Shown: positions 1 to 12,025 of the stretch, in pieces
Numbering within the stretch: position 1 is the stretch's first letter
Layout: every line of letters begins with the position of its first letter
Source of the DNA: Torymus aiolomorphi
Taxonomy: Eukaryota > Arthropoda > Insecta > Hymenoptera > Torymidae
Length of the DNA: 64,000 nt
Reading direction: 5' to 3'
Assembly (NCBI GenBank): GCA_036365515.1
Contig: CM070873.1
Location: 219,592,876 to 219,656,875, forward strand
Notes under the pieces: generated by a model
Seen by the model: only the letters and a program-made list of their open reading frames with translations
What the model was told of the DNA's origin: nothing
Database searches by the model: none
Made by a program: the position numbers and the translations under genes

Positions 1-1129
1 ATGATGTGTACAGAGCGCTTACTGCGGGCGGGGAAACGGTGTTGGCGATTCGATGAGAGCGCCTCTCTCACTCCCTTTCGGATCGATTAATGAGTCGTGA
101 TGTCAACTCCCCGGATGAAATGAGTATTCATTCGTGAGCGTTTATGCGAAAGTTCGAAATTTGCACTCGATATACGCGCGCGAGTGAGCGAGGCTCGTCA
201 GCGCTCTTGGCTTTTTTTGCCATAGACGCCCGATCGTTCGAAGGGAAAAGTTAAAGCAACTTTAAATTGGATTTCGATTAAAACGCGGCAATGTATATGT
301 TCGGTGCGTGGTTATAAAAATAATATTCGGTCGAACAATTTCATTTCGGCGAATATTTTGCGCTCAACTTCATCGCTCGTTATTAATAAGTTTAGTGTTC
401 GGACTTTGCTTTGACTTACGCCAGCCTATTTTTACGTTTTTTAGCTAAATTTGTACGCGCGTTTGTGTGCATACGTCAATGCTGACACCAACAATATAAC
501 ATTCAATACTGAAACTCAAATTCGTGTAGGTAGTAGTTGTAAATTTAATACAAAAAAATGTAAAACCTCTTTAGCGGTGATATAGTTCACTAAATTTGTT
601 TGATGTAATGATTTTGTGAAACTACACTCGTATTCTCATATTATTTAACAGTATTAGCATGATGGTCTTATCTGAAATTAACATCATGAGATAGTTAGAA
701 ACTATATATGGACGGTTAATTTAATGGACTGTTTAATTTATCTCTACAACTACCTAACCTAATAAAGTTATTTAATTAAATGGAATATTGGAATTGCACT
801 AAGTGAACCATTTACAACTGCGGTCATAATTGGTTTTTTATATACTCCCTTTTTTTTTATAAAATTCAATTTTATATATTGAGGTTAAAAAAATTCTTGG
901 GATAATACACAGTCATTTTCAACAATGAGCACCTATAAATAACTATAACAAAATAGTTTCTAATAATTTAAATAAACAATTGAGAAGGATTTATTTAAGC
1001 TAAATTAAAATTTTATTACATTTATCAATTTTTATTGAATACCACAGTAAACATGTTTTTCATTATGCACATAAAAGGTTTGCTAATAAAAATATGATAA
1101 TAGAACTATTATTCGTTTTGAACGCGACC
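1..1129. other. AT-rich spacer, no gene seen
   Basis: The first ~240 bases are relatively GC/CpG-rich and could be the edge of a promoter island lying outside the window. The rest is AT-rich with stops in all frames. I see no recognisable protein, RNA gene or repeat. Confidence 0.5.
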
Positions 1130-1480
1130 ACAGAATGCACACTGAGTGAGTAGTGTAAATAGTACATTACGCAACTAGTGTGTAAAACGAGTCATTTTTG
1201 CAAGGGTATTGTTTGTCAAGATACCCGTGCAAAGATTACTGGCTTACGCACGTGTTGCGTTTACTATTTTTTGTAACTGAGCGCGTGAAACGCTACGTTA
1301 AATGCCTGTTCAGCGTGCGTAAAGTATCCGAATTTCTTTCACGAGTGCCTAAAGTGAGTACTTTACGCACTGAGTGCGTGAAGAACTCACTTTACGCACA
1401 ACTTTACGCACTAGTGAAAAAAGGGGGTACTTTACGCACGCTAAACAGGCATCTAAAGTCGAGTTTTACGCACTCAGTTA
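1130..1480. repeat. Fold-back repeat rich in TTTACGCAC
   Basis: The motif (T)TTACGCAC or its complement GTGCGTAA recurs many times in about 250 bp. Three nested inverted repeats are visible. One is a 13-bp near-perfect hairpin at 1197-1234. The second has ~25-bp arms at 1302-1326 and 1429-1453. The third is a compact hairpin at 1351-1393 with stem AAAGTGAGT/ACTCACTTT and inner stem TTACGCA/TGCGTGA. Weaker outer arms lie near 1176-1192 and 1458-1475. The structure resembles a fold-back MITE; no target duplication could be fixed. The 110-codon open frame at 1198-1530 is made of these repeats and is not taken as a gene. A second cluster of the same motif is at 53244-53490. Confidence 0.6.
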
Positions 1481-3529
1481 TAACAAAAATGTTGTTTTTT
1501 TCCGGAATTATACATTTTTTAATCAATTAGAAAATTCTCATTACCAGGAATAATTAAATTAATAATTATTATTTAAATAAAACAATTAATATTATAGACA
1601 ATATTGTCTTACGTAATTAATTTTTATTTAATTATACTTTTTAGTGCATCATTTTAAGAAAATTAGCTGCATATAATATAGTTGTGTATAGATTTACTTG
1701 TTTGCCAAAAGAAATAGGTCATCAGTTTCCTTATTTTACAACAAATAGAAATAAAAGACGTTTAAAAATCAAATTTTGGAATTTACTAAGGGGTTTTCTA
1801 ACTTGTGATTCCAAGTATTAGATATAATATCAAAACTATATTAACTTTAGATGTGATATGCATTTAAATAAATTTAGTTTTTCAAGTTTTTTATGGCATA
1901 TTTTTTACCTTATATAAAATGCGAACGAGTGCGACTCAAGTGAAATACAACAGATGAATCAATCAATCTTGATAACCACATTTACCGTAAGTATTTCCAT
2001 TAATTTTCTGAATTTTAACAAAGTAAGTATACTTGTAAACTATTCATTCTTATAGTTTATAAACGAAAAAGTTATGATAATATATTGAATGAATATTCAA
2101 AGTAGAACCAAGCTATTTAAAATACACTCAGAAATTATCTAACAAAATAGTATCTCTAGTTCAATTCTACCGAGAAATTCTCTCCTATTACATTCTCATT
2201 ATTGCACTACTAACTTCGGTAAACGAGATGCATTGTTCTCACAATTAAACAGCTGACAACGACATTTCACGATGTAATGTAAAACTCACAGCTAGATTTG
2301 TACTTTCCCTCATTGCGTTCTCATCCGTCTGTCTTATCATGAATGGAAATCAAAAAGGTATATCTGACGGTCGAAAAAAAATGATACCGCAAAGCACAGG
2401 CAAACGAGAGGAAAGAGAGAAATCTCGCGCAGTACTCACAATCAGTCTCGGGCGTCGTCGCCACCCAGCAGGAGTAAAAGCCCCTTGGGTCAGCCTCGCT
2501 CACTCCTCGTCGACTTTTTCCTCGTACCTTCATTTCTCAGCGCATGTATATACGAAACGTTCACTGACAGACGGAATGTAGCACTGAGCGTCGCGAAAAT
2601 ACACCCGCGCACGAATACAGTTTACGCAGCTCCTATCTCGCCTTTCACGCCCTCGCAGACGACTTGAGTGATATCACAACAGTTCACTGATTTACCACGA
2701 ATGTCGAATACGCACGTTTGTGTTACCTTTCTTTTTAAAACGTTTTTAATACTCGTATGCTACTTGTAGATGCTGCCTCATTGTTGGCATCTGCAAATTT
2801 ACTTATTCCTTTACACTTTAAAAGATCTTGACAAGGCATTAAAAAGTTTATCAGAATATATGCAAAGCAAATTAAAGCAGCGATAAATTTAATTACGAAT
2901 ATCGGCTAATGCGCCTTAACTATAATAAACTATAGGAGACATTTGTTCAATATATCTCAAAATATGATTTATTTTATTGTATGTACATTTATGTGGATTC
3001 ACGTATCAATTTCAATGTCTTAAAAATGTAAGCTGTATTAAAATCATGCGAGATAATGGAACCTATCCAAAATTTCTTGAAAGGAGAGAAAATAAGCGAG
3101 ATAAAAAAAGGATAGAATGCAGTGCCAAACAGATTTGAGTTAAGAGGAGTAACTGTTTGCTTTTGTAAAGACTATTGTGACAGAGAAAAATCGAGATAGA
3201 AAATTAATCCTTCATTTAACACGAAATTATGTAATAGCATTTTTAAACTTTAAATACACATTTTTGTATTATGATTACTTTGGAAAGTTCTGATAACTTG
3301 AAAAAAATTCTTGAAAAAAAAAAGAATTCTGAAATAATTTCTCAACGTCGACAAACATGTTTTCCTGCCACAATCGATGCTTTATCGTATATCCATCGCG
3401 CACCGACTATACACATCATCCCATTATCACTCTCAAATCTCGAAATACCCTTACCCCGCGCTACAAAAAAAAAAGAAAAACAACAACTTTTCGTCGTAAA
3501 TCCACTCGGACACTGTATCCTATCCCCGG
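1481..3529. other. AT-rich spacer with a small GC patch
   Basis: Mostly AT-rich non-coding sequence. A GC/CpG-richer patch at about 2380-2660 carries short open frames on both strands (60-80 codons) with no recognisable motif. A pyrimidine/purine-biased stretch with A-runs lies at about 3290-3480. Confidence 0.45.
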
Positions 3530-4620
3530 AAAAATAGTTCGAGGGAGCTTGCGCGCTGCGCGCGCGAGCGAGAGAGAAAGAAGAGAGAGCGCAAGAGCAC
3601 GAAAGAATTGATTAAGAAACTCGGACGACCAAACAGCCGCGGAAAAATATGAAAAAAGTGCCCTCTCCCTCCGTCTCGTACTCTATCCTCCTCCCTCTCC
3701 TCGCCGCGTCTCTCGCAGCCGTGTCACGCGCAAGGTCTCCTGGCGCGGGGTGCTCACGTACGTACTAGCACCTATAATAGCCGCGCACACGGGGGAAGAC
3801 CGCGCTTGTCTCTCTCCTCCTCCTCCTGCCCTCGGCTCAATCGAATCAGCGGAGCCGCAAGTCGGCCTCATTGCACATCTTCGCACTATCGGCAATCCCA
3901 CGTACGCGCCGCTACGGCATCAACAAAGCACGCACGCGCGCGCACTGACCGAGTGTCTGTGTGTCTGTGTGGACAGCCAGAGAGACACTACGCAGTAGTA
4001 GAGGACGTGCAGCGTCAGACGCGCGGGCGCGGCAGCAGCAGCTGATCCGGGCGCCGGGAGAGCCGCGGTTCTCCCTCTCTGTCTGTTTCGTTCTCTCGAT
4101 TCGTGCGGCTCCGTGTCCCCGTTGCTCTCGGCGTGGCTCGCGCAGACCGACTGAGGAGGCGCCCGAGGGAGAGCAGTAGCTGCGCGCTGCCTGCGCCCCG
4201 GCGCTGCTGGCCCCCCGGAGGGCGCGCACGTCCCACCCTCCCGTGCGCCCCCTCCCGCTACTTCTCCGCGAGAAATTGGAGAACAGCGCAAACGCGCGGA
4301 AGGAGCTCCCGCCGCCGTCTGGTTGCTTGCTCTCGACGAGCTTTAATCGGCCGACGGGACGGCATCGTCGCACGGTTATCTCTCGGCCCCGTATAGAGCG
4401 CGCGCCGGAGAAAACCGTGGAGATGTTTCCCCGAATTGTTCCTTGTAATCTTATCGGGGCTTCTGCGGCCGCCACGGAACGATCTTTCTGCACGGCACGT
4501 GTGATGCGCGCGAGGCGACGGATGTTTCCAATGGGTATGCAACGTGGTTTGATGAACACTGCGCGTGGACCGTTCATGGATTTGCGATTCCTTGGAAAAC
4601 AAAAGTTATAGGGTTTTGTG
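3530..4620. promoter_or_regulatory. GC-rich CpG island, possible promoter and 5' exon
   Basis: About 1.1 kb of strongly GC-rich, CpG-rich sequence stands out from AT-rich surroundings. It holds purine-rich (GAGA-type) and pyrimidine-rich blocks at 3570-3720 and 4060-4110. Open frames on both strands overlap here (up to 221 codons on minus, 122 on plus); this is expected of GC-rich DNA and their translations are low-complexity Arg/Ser/Pro. In insects such islands commonly hold promoters and 5' UTR exons. I could not identify the gene or a convincing splice donor. Confidence 0.35.
4423..4611 (+). CDS. Possible 62-residue small ORF or first exon (uncertain)
   Basis: This ATG-started frame at the 3' edge of the GC island encodes 62 residues. 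Its translation is rich in Arg and Met and poor in acidic residues (starts MFPRIVPCNL, includes MRARRRMFPMGMQRG), which loosely resembles a mitochondrial presequence. It ends in a TAG just before the AT-rich spacer. A possible donor (GGTATG) lies inside it near 4530. No homolog is recognised and it may simply be chance ORF in GC-rich DNA. Confidence 0.15.
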   Translation: MFPRIVPCNLIGASAAATERSFCTARVMRARRRMFPMGMQRGLMNTARGPFMDLRFLGKQKL

Positions 4621-6420
4621 TATTTAATGTCTGTTTCATAAAATTCTAATAAAACGCAGCTTAACGAGGGAAATTTAATGAGTTATTATATTTTTAAAGT
4701 TTAATAATCTGAGACTTAGCTAAAACGCAGTATAAGTGTACATTAATTTGCTAAAACTAAGGGATTCTTGGAATTTTCCGAGATTTCCTGTTGAGGGTGT
4801 AATAGTTTCGTCATTGTTGTAAATGAAAATACAGAGTGGAAAAGATGTTAATTAGAAATGTTTGTTTTTCAAAGTATTGTATCTTGCATATCGATAAGTA
4901 GATATACTTATATACACACCAAATGGGGTGAGTCATTGCCTTGATACTAATAGGATGCAATTATTATGCAGATTTCTAATAATAAGCAAATAAATAATGA
5001 ATAATAATAAATAAATTTCTAAAATGTTTACCAACTGTTCTAATTTCATTTTAATGTACAGTAATAAAACAAAGGGCAAGAGTTTTCATTAATATAATTA
5101 TTTGTTGATTTGAATGTAAAAAAATATTAGTGTATTTCTTAAAATTTAACATCTTTCCATTAAAACAACTTACATTATTTATAAACAATTAATTCTGTAT
5201 TAATTTTGACTTCAGAAATACAAGTTAATCCAGAAATTTTTCCTTTAGATAGCAAATTTTATCGATTGCAACTAACCAATAATTATACCAGGACAGCCAT
5301 GATATTATTAACTGCATATCAGATATTGCCTATGTGCTATAGGATGCACGCGTGTCTAATCGCTTAATGATTAAAGCTTTCTCGATACTAAAAATAAATC
5401 TACAATTTAATCTGAAATTTATTTTTTCTTTTACACAAAGTTAGTTATAAATCACTATAAAATATTTTGTTAAAACAATTAGTTTTTTATTAAATTAATT
5501 ACTCATTTAAATTAAATAATTAGAAATCAATTCAATTCAATCTGTTTTAAAATGATTTATTTTCATCTAAATGAAATCGTTTTATAAAATAAATTAAATT
5601 TTTTTCTGTATAAAAATTTGAAAGAAAAGTTTTAAATATCCCAAAAATAATAACCTATTTCATATATAACTATTCATAAAGTAAATAAATAGTTTTCTTA
5701 ATTATTTTATTCTTGAAGTAATAAAAGTATCAAATTTTCAAAGTAAATTTGTTTTTATAAAGGAGATTTTTAAAAATTTATATCATAAACTGTATTACCA
5801 ACCCTTTTTATTTGTGGTTTAATTGCAAATTTGCAATTTAAATAAGCGATAAATAGTCAGGTTTGACATATGAAATATATTGATTTTCGAGTATGTAGAA
5901 GAAAGAAAGGAAGAGAAAATTATGTGGGCAGAAGAATTGAAAATGAGATGAACCAAACAAGAAGATAGTTGGAGAGCCATGACCGTATCATCTGCAGACT
6001 AAAAGCATTGAAAAATGAAAAATTGAAAAAATACATATAACTACTTTGTTGCAATATAAAAATAATAGAATTCTATAATACATAACATTTGTAAAGACTT
6101 ATTTTTTCCTTTTTACACCAAAAATTGATAACAATTATTTTAGATCTAAATAAGCAACGTGTAAAATACCGGGTACGAACATTAAAATATCCATAGAAAA
6201 AGAATATGAATAAACCACGTCTAAAACCAAACGTTTTTGGTCTTTCAAAACATGATGTATTCAAAAGAGTCAACGAAAAATCAATGTACGCTAGTTAAAA
6301 TTAAAAGGCCCTGGCTCGAATAAATAATAAAAAAAGCGCAAAGAAAGCGTTTCATGAAAGCAGGTAGACATATAGATATTTATCCAAGAAAGATAAACAG
6401 AGGTAGCAAAAAACGCGGTA
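4621..6420. other. AT-rich spacer, no gene seen
   Basis: Long AT-rich stretch with many homopolymer runs and frequent stops in all frames. A purine-rich segment at 5895-6010 encodes a short charged peptide in one frame that could be a decayed transposon remnant, but nothing identifiable remains. Confidence 0.5.
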
Positions 6421-6538
6421 AAGGAGGATAGGGGGCAGGATGTATAAAAGAGAGCAAGAGGGAAAGAGAGGGGGAGAGCAGCCACGACGGGCGTTTCTCC
6501 TATTGATCGATCCTCTCGCGCGAGCACGTGAGCCGCAG

Positions 6539-6578
<40 letters not shown>

Positions 6579-6740
6579 CGCGAGCGCGAACTAGAGAAAA
6601 GCGCGAAACCAGCTGCGCGGTCGCGGTGACGTATGATGCGAGGCCGCTTGATGATTATTTCCCCCTTGCTCTCCCGCCGTTTATTTTTTCGGCGAATCTA
6701 GTGCGCGCGTTCGACACGAAATGCGCTTATCCTGTGGTAT
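6421..6740. promoter_or_regulatory. GC-rich island with (GA)n microsatellite
   Basis: A small GC/CpG-rich island carries a perfect (AG)16 run at 6545-6576 and flanking purine-rich sequence. GA-repeat plus CpG composition is typical of insect promoter-proximal DNA (GAGA-factor-like sites). There is no recognisable coding exon. Confidence 0.3.
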
Positions 6741-8229
6741 GAACATTCATTCGTTTACCGCTGATGTAGCTATTTGTTGTTTTTCAGAAAGAGCATCAAT
6801 AGTTCTTTTCTTCAATTACTTTTTCATCGATTTTAATTTAGAAAACTCGTGAGTTTTCTTTATTGAAAAGGTTATTCATTATTTACCACTCAACTTTACA
6901 TGGACCAACATCTCGCTCTTAGACTGTACTTTTTTTAGATAAATGAAATTAATGATGGAATATTTTTCAAAATTGTAAAGGCTTTACTTTGATAATCTTG
7001 ATATTGACACAGTTAAAAGTGTTGAGTAAAATAATAAAACCATGATAAATATTATCAATAGCTTCTGTTTTAAGTTTTATTAAGTGTTTTGAAATCAGTA
7101 CAAAAGACATAATCTAAGTTATCGTGTACATTGTTTGTTTTGTTGTTTATAAAAATTGCTGATAAAGTAATTAAAATATCACAAAATAAAGATGAATCTT
7201 CTTCGAATTACTTCGTTAAATAAATACACCCGAGCTTACAACTCATTTGTAAAACCATAAACTGTGTTAAGTTTTGTTCTAATTTATGGCATTCATTTTT
7301 TTTATACAGCCTTAAAAACTACCCTAAGAACAAGTTTAAGTTAATCCTTCCTTTTAAAGTTTTCATAGAAGTATCTCATTGCAAAATTATGTGTATGTAT
7401 TACGTTTTTATTGTTTCACAGCTAGGCGAAGGTATTTTATCAGAATGATAAAATGTTAGATGGGTTTTTTCTCAGAAAATATACTATCGTTTAAAATATT
7501 TTTAAATATTTTCCGAATCTTTTACTGTAAATTCCGAAAAGCAGTTAGGTATTTAGAACACAAAAGGAATTACTTTCCTTATACCTATAAAAATTGAAAA
7601 CAGATTGCATAAAATTGTAAAGATACTTTTAACTAGAAAAATAAAATTCCTAAAAATCTAAAGCATACATTAATATACGATTTTTAGCTCATTTGTCGAC
7701 GTTACAGCTTTTCTGAATCACTGCACTTTCTACAATTTAATCGCTAGGTAGAAATGGCATTCGAAAAATTGATATCACATATGACATATCATATAAAAAT
7801 AATGTAATGAAAATATTATGGCCTTCTTGCCGAATTTTTTCGGATTTTTATAAATTATACATTGTTAAACATTCGAAAAATTTACCATTCTATCATAAAA
7901 TATTCCAATTTTTTTTTACTTTTCTGGGAAAATACTCGTCTAACCGTTCTGATAAAATACCTCCCCCCAAAGCTTATCGCAGAAATTCTGAAATAATCAA
8001 GATAACATTTCCCAATGAAATTAATTTCGCTTCATTTTCTATATATTATACGCAGTATTATATCTTTCCTCATTCTACAGTTTTCATAGAAGTATCTCAT
8101 TGCAAAATTATGTGTATGTATTACTTTTTTATTTTTCCACAGCTTTTCGCGGAAATTCTGGAATATTCGAGATAAAATTTCCCTATAAAATTAATTTCGC
8201 TTCATTTTCTATATATATACACAGTATTA
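6741..8229. repeat. AT-rich spacer with local duplications
   Basis: Two direct duplications are visible. A ~45-bp block (TTTTCATAGAAGTATCTC...) occurs at about 7361-7410 and again at 8079-8125. A ~90-bp block ending CAGTATTATA occurs at about 7972-8062 and again at 8146-8231. The second copy of the latter is interrupted by the 5-kb element that follows, so the first copy serves as its unoccupied counterpart. The 122-codon frame at 7807-8175 has no recognisable motif and overlaps the duplications. Confidence 0.55.
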
Positions 8230-8574
8230 TATCCCACATAGCATGAAAAGTTTTGGTGAAACCTTTCAAGAAATATTTCATGAAAAGCTTGCTACAACCT
8301 TGCAGCAATATTACAGAAACCTCTCAAAAATATTTTCAGAAAGATTTCAGGAAACCTTACCGAAACATTTTAAAAACATTTTAATGAATGTTAAAAGTAG
8401 ACCATCAAAATATATTTCATGAAATAATACTGCGAGCTTTTCTAAAGCTTTCATGAAATCTTTCTTACAACGTCTCTGAAAAGAAACGTGTAATATTTCA
8501 TGAAATATTATGGAAAGGTGTTGAAAAAATTTCTCAAAATATGTGTTTATTCCTACAGAACCATTCAAGAAACA

Positions 8575-11225
8575 TTTTTAAAACCTTACAAAAATATTTC
8601 ACGAAAGGTTATAAGGAAACCTTTCCAAAACATTTCCTGTCTCATTGCATGAAACGTTTTAGCAAAGTTTACGCAACATTTTGCAAACGCACTTCAAGAA
8701 ATGTTACTGCAAGGTTTTACAAAGCTTTCCCGGAATTTTTAGCGCAAACTTCCTATAAAGAAACATTTCATGAAATGTTACGAAAAGGTTTCAAAAAGAT
8801 TTCTTGGAAGGATTATTTTATGAAACTGAAAATGTGAAAAAATATTTCCGAAACTTTTTAAAAATATTTCACGAAAAGTTATAAGGAAGCTTTCAAAAAT
8901 ATTTCCTGTATCGTTTTCTGAAACGTTTTATCAAAGTTTTCGCAACGTTTTGGATACGATATTGACAATTTAAAAACGCATTTCAAGAAAAGTTACTGCA
9001 AGGTTTTACAAAGCTTTCCCGAAATTTTTCTAGCAAACTTTCTATACAGAAAACCTTTCATGAAATGTTACGAAAAGGTTTGAAAAAGATTTCTTGGAGG
9101 GCTTATTTTATGAAACTGAAAATGTGAAAAAATATTTCCGAAACCCTGCAAAAATATTTCACGAAAAGTTATAAGGAAGCCTTCAAAAACAATTTCTGAA
9201 ACATTTTCTGAAACCTTTTAGCAAAGCTTACGCAACGTTTTGGATGCGATATTGACATCGTGAAAACGCATTTCAAGAAATGTTAACGCAAGGTTTTACA
9301 AGGCTTTCCCGAAATTTTTCTCGCAAACTTTCTATAAAGAAACCTTTCATGAAATGTTACGAAAAGGTTTGAAAAAGAATTCTTGGTAGAATTTTTTTAT
9401 AAAACCGAAAATGTAAAAAAATATTTCCGAAACCTAGCAAAAATATTTCACGAAAAGTTATAAAGAAGCTTTCAAAAACAATTTCTGAAACATTTTCTGA
9501 AACGTTTTAGCAAAGTTTTAGCAACGTTTTGGATACGATATTGACATCGTGAAAAGGCATTTCAAGAAATGTTACTGCAAGGTTTTACAAGACTTTCCCG
9601 AATTTCTATAGCAAACCTTCTACAAAGAAACATTTCATGAAATGTTACGAAAAGGTTTGAAAAAGATTTCTTGGTAGGATTTTTTTATGAAACTGAAAAT
9701 GTAAAAAAATATTTCCGATAGCTTTTAAAAATATTTCACGAAAAGTTATAAGAAACCCTTTCAAAAGAATTTCTGTATCATTGCTTCAAATGTTTCCACA
9801 ATGTTTTCGCAATTTTTTGATACGGTATAGACATCATGAAAATGCATTTCAAGAAATGTTACTGCAAGGATTTACAAGGCTTTCCCGAAATTTTTTGCGC
9901 AAATTTTCTATAAAGAAACATTTCATGAAATGTTACGAAAAGGTTTCAAAAAGATTTCTTGAAGTATTATTTTATGAAACCTGAAAATGTAAAAAAATAT
10001 TTCCGAAACCCTGTAAAAATATTTCACGAAAAGTTATAAGGAAGCCTTCAAAAACAATTTCTGAAACATTTTCTGAAACCTTTTAGCAAAGTTTACGCAA
10101 CGTTTTGGATGCGATATTGACATCGTGAAAACGCATTTCAAGAAATGTTAACGCAAGGTTTTACAAGGCTTTCCCGAAATTTTTCTCGCAAACTTTCGCT
10201 AAAGAAACATTTCATGAAATGTTACGATAAGGTTTGAAAAAGATTTCTTGGAAGAATTTTTTTATGGAACTAAAAATGTAAATAAATATTTCCGAAATCT
10301 TGCAAAAATATTTCCCGTAAAGTTATAAGGAAGCTTTCAAAAACATTTCCTGTATCATTTTCTGAAACGTTTTAGCAAAGTTTTCGCAATGTTTTGGATC
10401 CGATATTGACAGCGTATAAACGCATTTCAAGAAAGGTTACTGCAAGGATTTACGAAGCTTTCCCGAAATTTTTCTCGGAAACTTTCTCTAAAAAAACATT
10501 TCATGAAATGTTACGAAAAGGTTTGAAAAAGATTTCTTGGAAGTATTTTTTTATGAAACTGAAAATGTAAAAAAATATTTCTGAAACCATGCAAAAATAT
10601 TTCCCGATAAGTTATAAGGAAGCTTTCAAAAACATTTCCTGTATCATTTTCTGAAACGTTTTAGCAAAGTTTTCGCAACGTTTTCGATACGATATTGACA
10701 GCGTATAAACGCATTTCAAGAAATGTTACTGCAAGGATTTACGAAGCTTTCCCGAAATTTTTCTCGAAAACTTTCTCTAAAGAAACATTTCATGAAATGT
10801 TACGATAAGGTTTGAAAAAGATTTCTTGGAAGAATTTTTTTATGAAACTGAAAATGTAAATAAATATTTCCGAAATATTGCAAAAATATTTCGCGAAATG
10901 TTATAACGAAATCTTTCAAAAACATTTCCTGTATCATTTTCTGAAACGTTATTGCAAAGTTTTCGCAACGTTTTCGATATGAATTGACATCGTAAAAACG
11001 CATTTCAAGAAATATTACTGCAAGGATTTACGAAGCTTTCCCGAAATTTTTCTTGCAAACTTTGTCTAAAGAAACATTTCATGAAATATTACGAAAACGT
11101 TTCAAAAAGTTTACTTGGAAAGATTTTTTTATGAAACTGAAAATGTAAAAAAATATTTCGGAAAGCTTGCAAAATCATGTCACAAAAAGTTATAAGGAAG
11201 CTTTCAAAAACCTTTCCTGTATCAC
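8575..11225. repeat. 289-bp tandem satellite array (~9 copies)
   Basis: The anchor AATGT(G/A)AAAAAAATATTTCC recurs at 8831, 9121, 9410, 9698, 9986, 10275, 10564, 10853 and 11142. Spacings are 288-290 bp. Each unit also contains in order TTATAAGGAAG, GTTTTAGCAAAG, ATTTCAAGAAATGTTA, TTTCCCGAAATTTTT and TTTCATGAAATGTTACGA. The sequence is dominated by GAAA/TTTC modules that form short palindromes. Copies differ by a few percent to ten percent by eye. The array ends abruptly at 11225. Confidence 0.9.
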
Positions 11226-11244
11226 TCTTACACGCCCTCCGGTC

Positions 11245-11651
11245 TTAAAGCCATTTTAACTCAAACGTAGATCCCTAACTTATCGGCACATAAATATTAT
11301 GTTTTTTATCACATCTAAAAAAAAATTTTAGGAAAAAGCGTTTTTCACACCCACCGATATTGGTTTAAGCACACTGTATTAAATTTCCAAATGATTCCAT
11401 CCATTAGATTTTTCCAAAAACGTTTTCCAAATTAGTAATTAACCCGAACAAAGCATGAAACATTTCAAAATCCATTTTAGAAAAATCTAATTAATGCAAT
11501 GATTTAAAAATTTAATAGGGCATTTCACTTAATGTTATTTCAGAGAGCATGAAGAACGCTTTTTCTAAAATTCTTGTTTAAATACGATAAAAGAATTAAA
11601 GTTTAGGTGCCGGTAAGGTAGGGATCATGTCGGTACTTCACATGGCCTTAA
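11245..11651. mobile_element. TTAA-flanked long palindrome (fold-back MITE) nested in the 5-kb element
   Basis: The two halves are inverted copies over nearly their full length, with the apex near 11447. For example, GATCCCTAACTTATCGGCAC at ~11268-11287 is mirrored by GTGCCGGTAAGGTAGGGATC at ~11608-11627, and ATTAGATTTTTCC by the complement of AAAAATCTAAT. The palindrome is bounded by TTAA at 11245-11248 and 11648-11651, the target choice of piggyBac-type elements. There is no coding capacity. Confidence 0.65.
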
Positions 11652-11784
11652 CAAAAGAATTAGTTGAGTCTATTAAATATCATAGTCGAAAGTACTCAAT
11701 ATGTTGTCTTCTAATCAAATGTTTGTAATTTTTATTCAAGTTTACTCTATACTTAGCTAAAATTAAAATTTTGTACGGTAGAAG

Positions 11785-11868
11785 CGTTGCGTAGCGTAGT
11801 GGTTAGAGCGTCAGCCTTGTAATCTGAGGGTCTCGAGTTCGATCCCACCTTAGGTCAAAATTTTTTTC
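11785..11868 (+). other. tRNA-like pol III sequence (SINE head or tRNA pseudogene)
   Basis: TAGCGTAGTGG at ~11792 matches a pol III A box and GAGTTCGATCC at ~11836 a B box. The anticodon-like loop CTTGTAA would read TGT (Thr). A T-run at about 11860-11867 could terminate pol III transcription. The acceptor and T stems do not pair well, so a working tRNA is unlikely. A tRNA-derived SINE head or decayed tRNA-Thr copy fits better. Confidence 0.5.
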
Positions 11869-12025
11869 TGCGTTTTTTCTGTAAGATAATTTGTAAATGC
11901 GAAATTGCGAGCGATAATTAATATAAATTAATGCAAATATATAATAATTTAATATTAAAAAACATATCTGATATAATAACTATTCATATATATTAAGTTG
12001 CAGGAGTTCAGGAAAGATCATCAAC

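Noticed and set aside
3912..4577. 221-codon minus-strand frame in the GC island
   Set aside because: Arg/Ser/Ala/Gly low-complexity translation with overlapping frames on both strands; typical of CpG-rich DNA with few stops, and no conserved motif.
8575..11225. CRISPR-like regular array
   Set aside because: Units are 289 bp and similar throughout, with no short repeat/unique spacer pattern, in eukaryotic DNA. It is a satellite.
11785..11868. Functional tRNA-Thr
   Set aside because: Boxes A and B are good but the acceptor and T stems do not pair, so it is listed as tRNA-like only.
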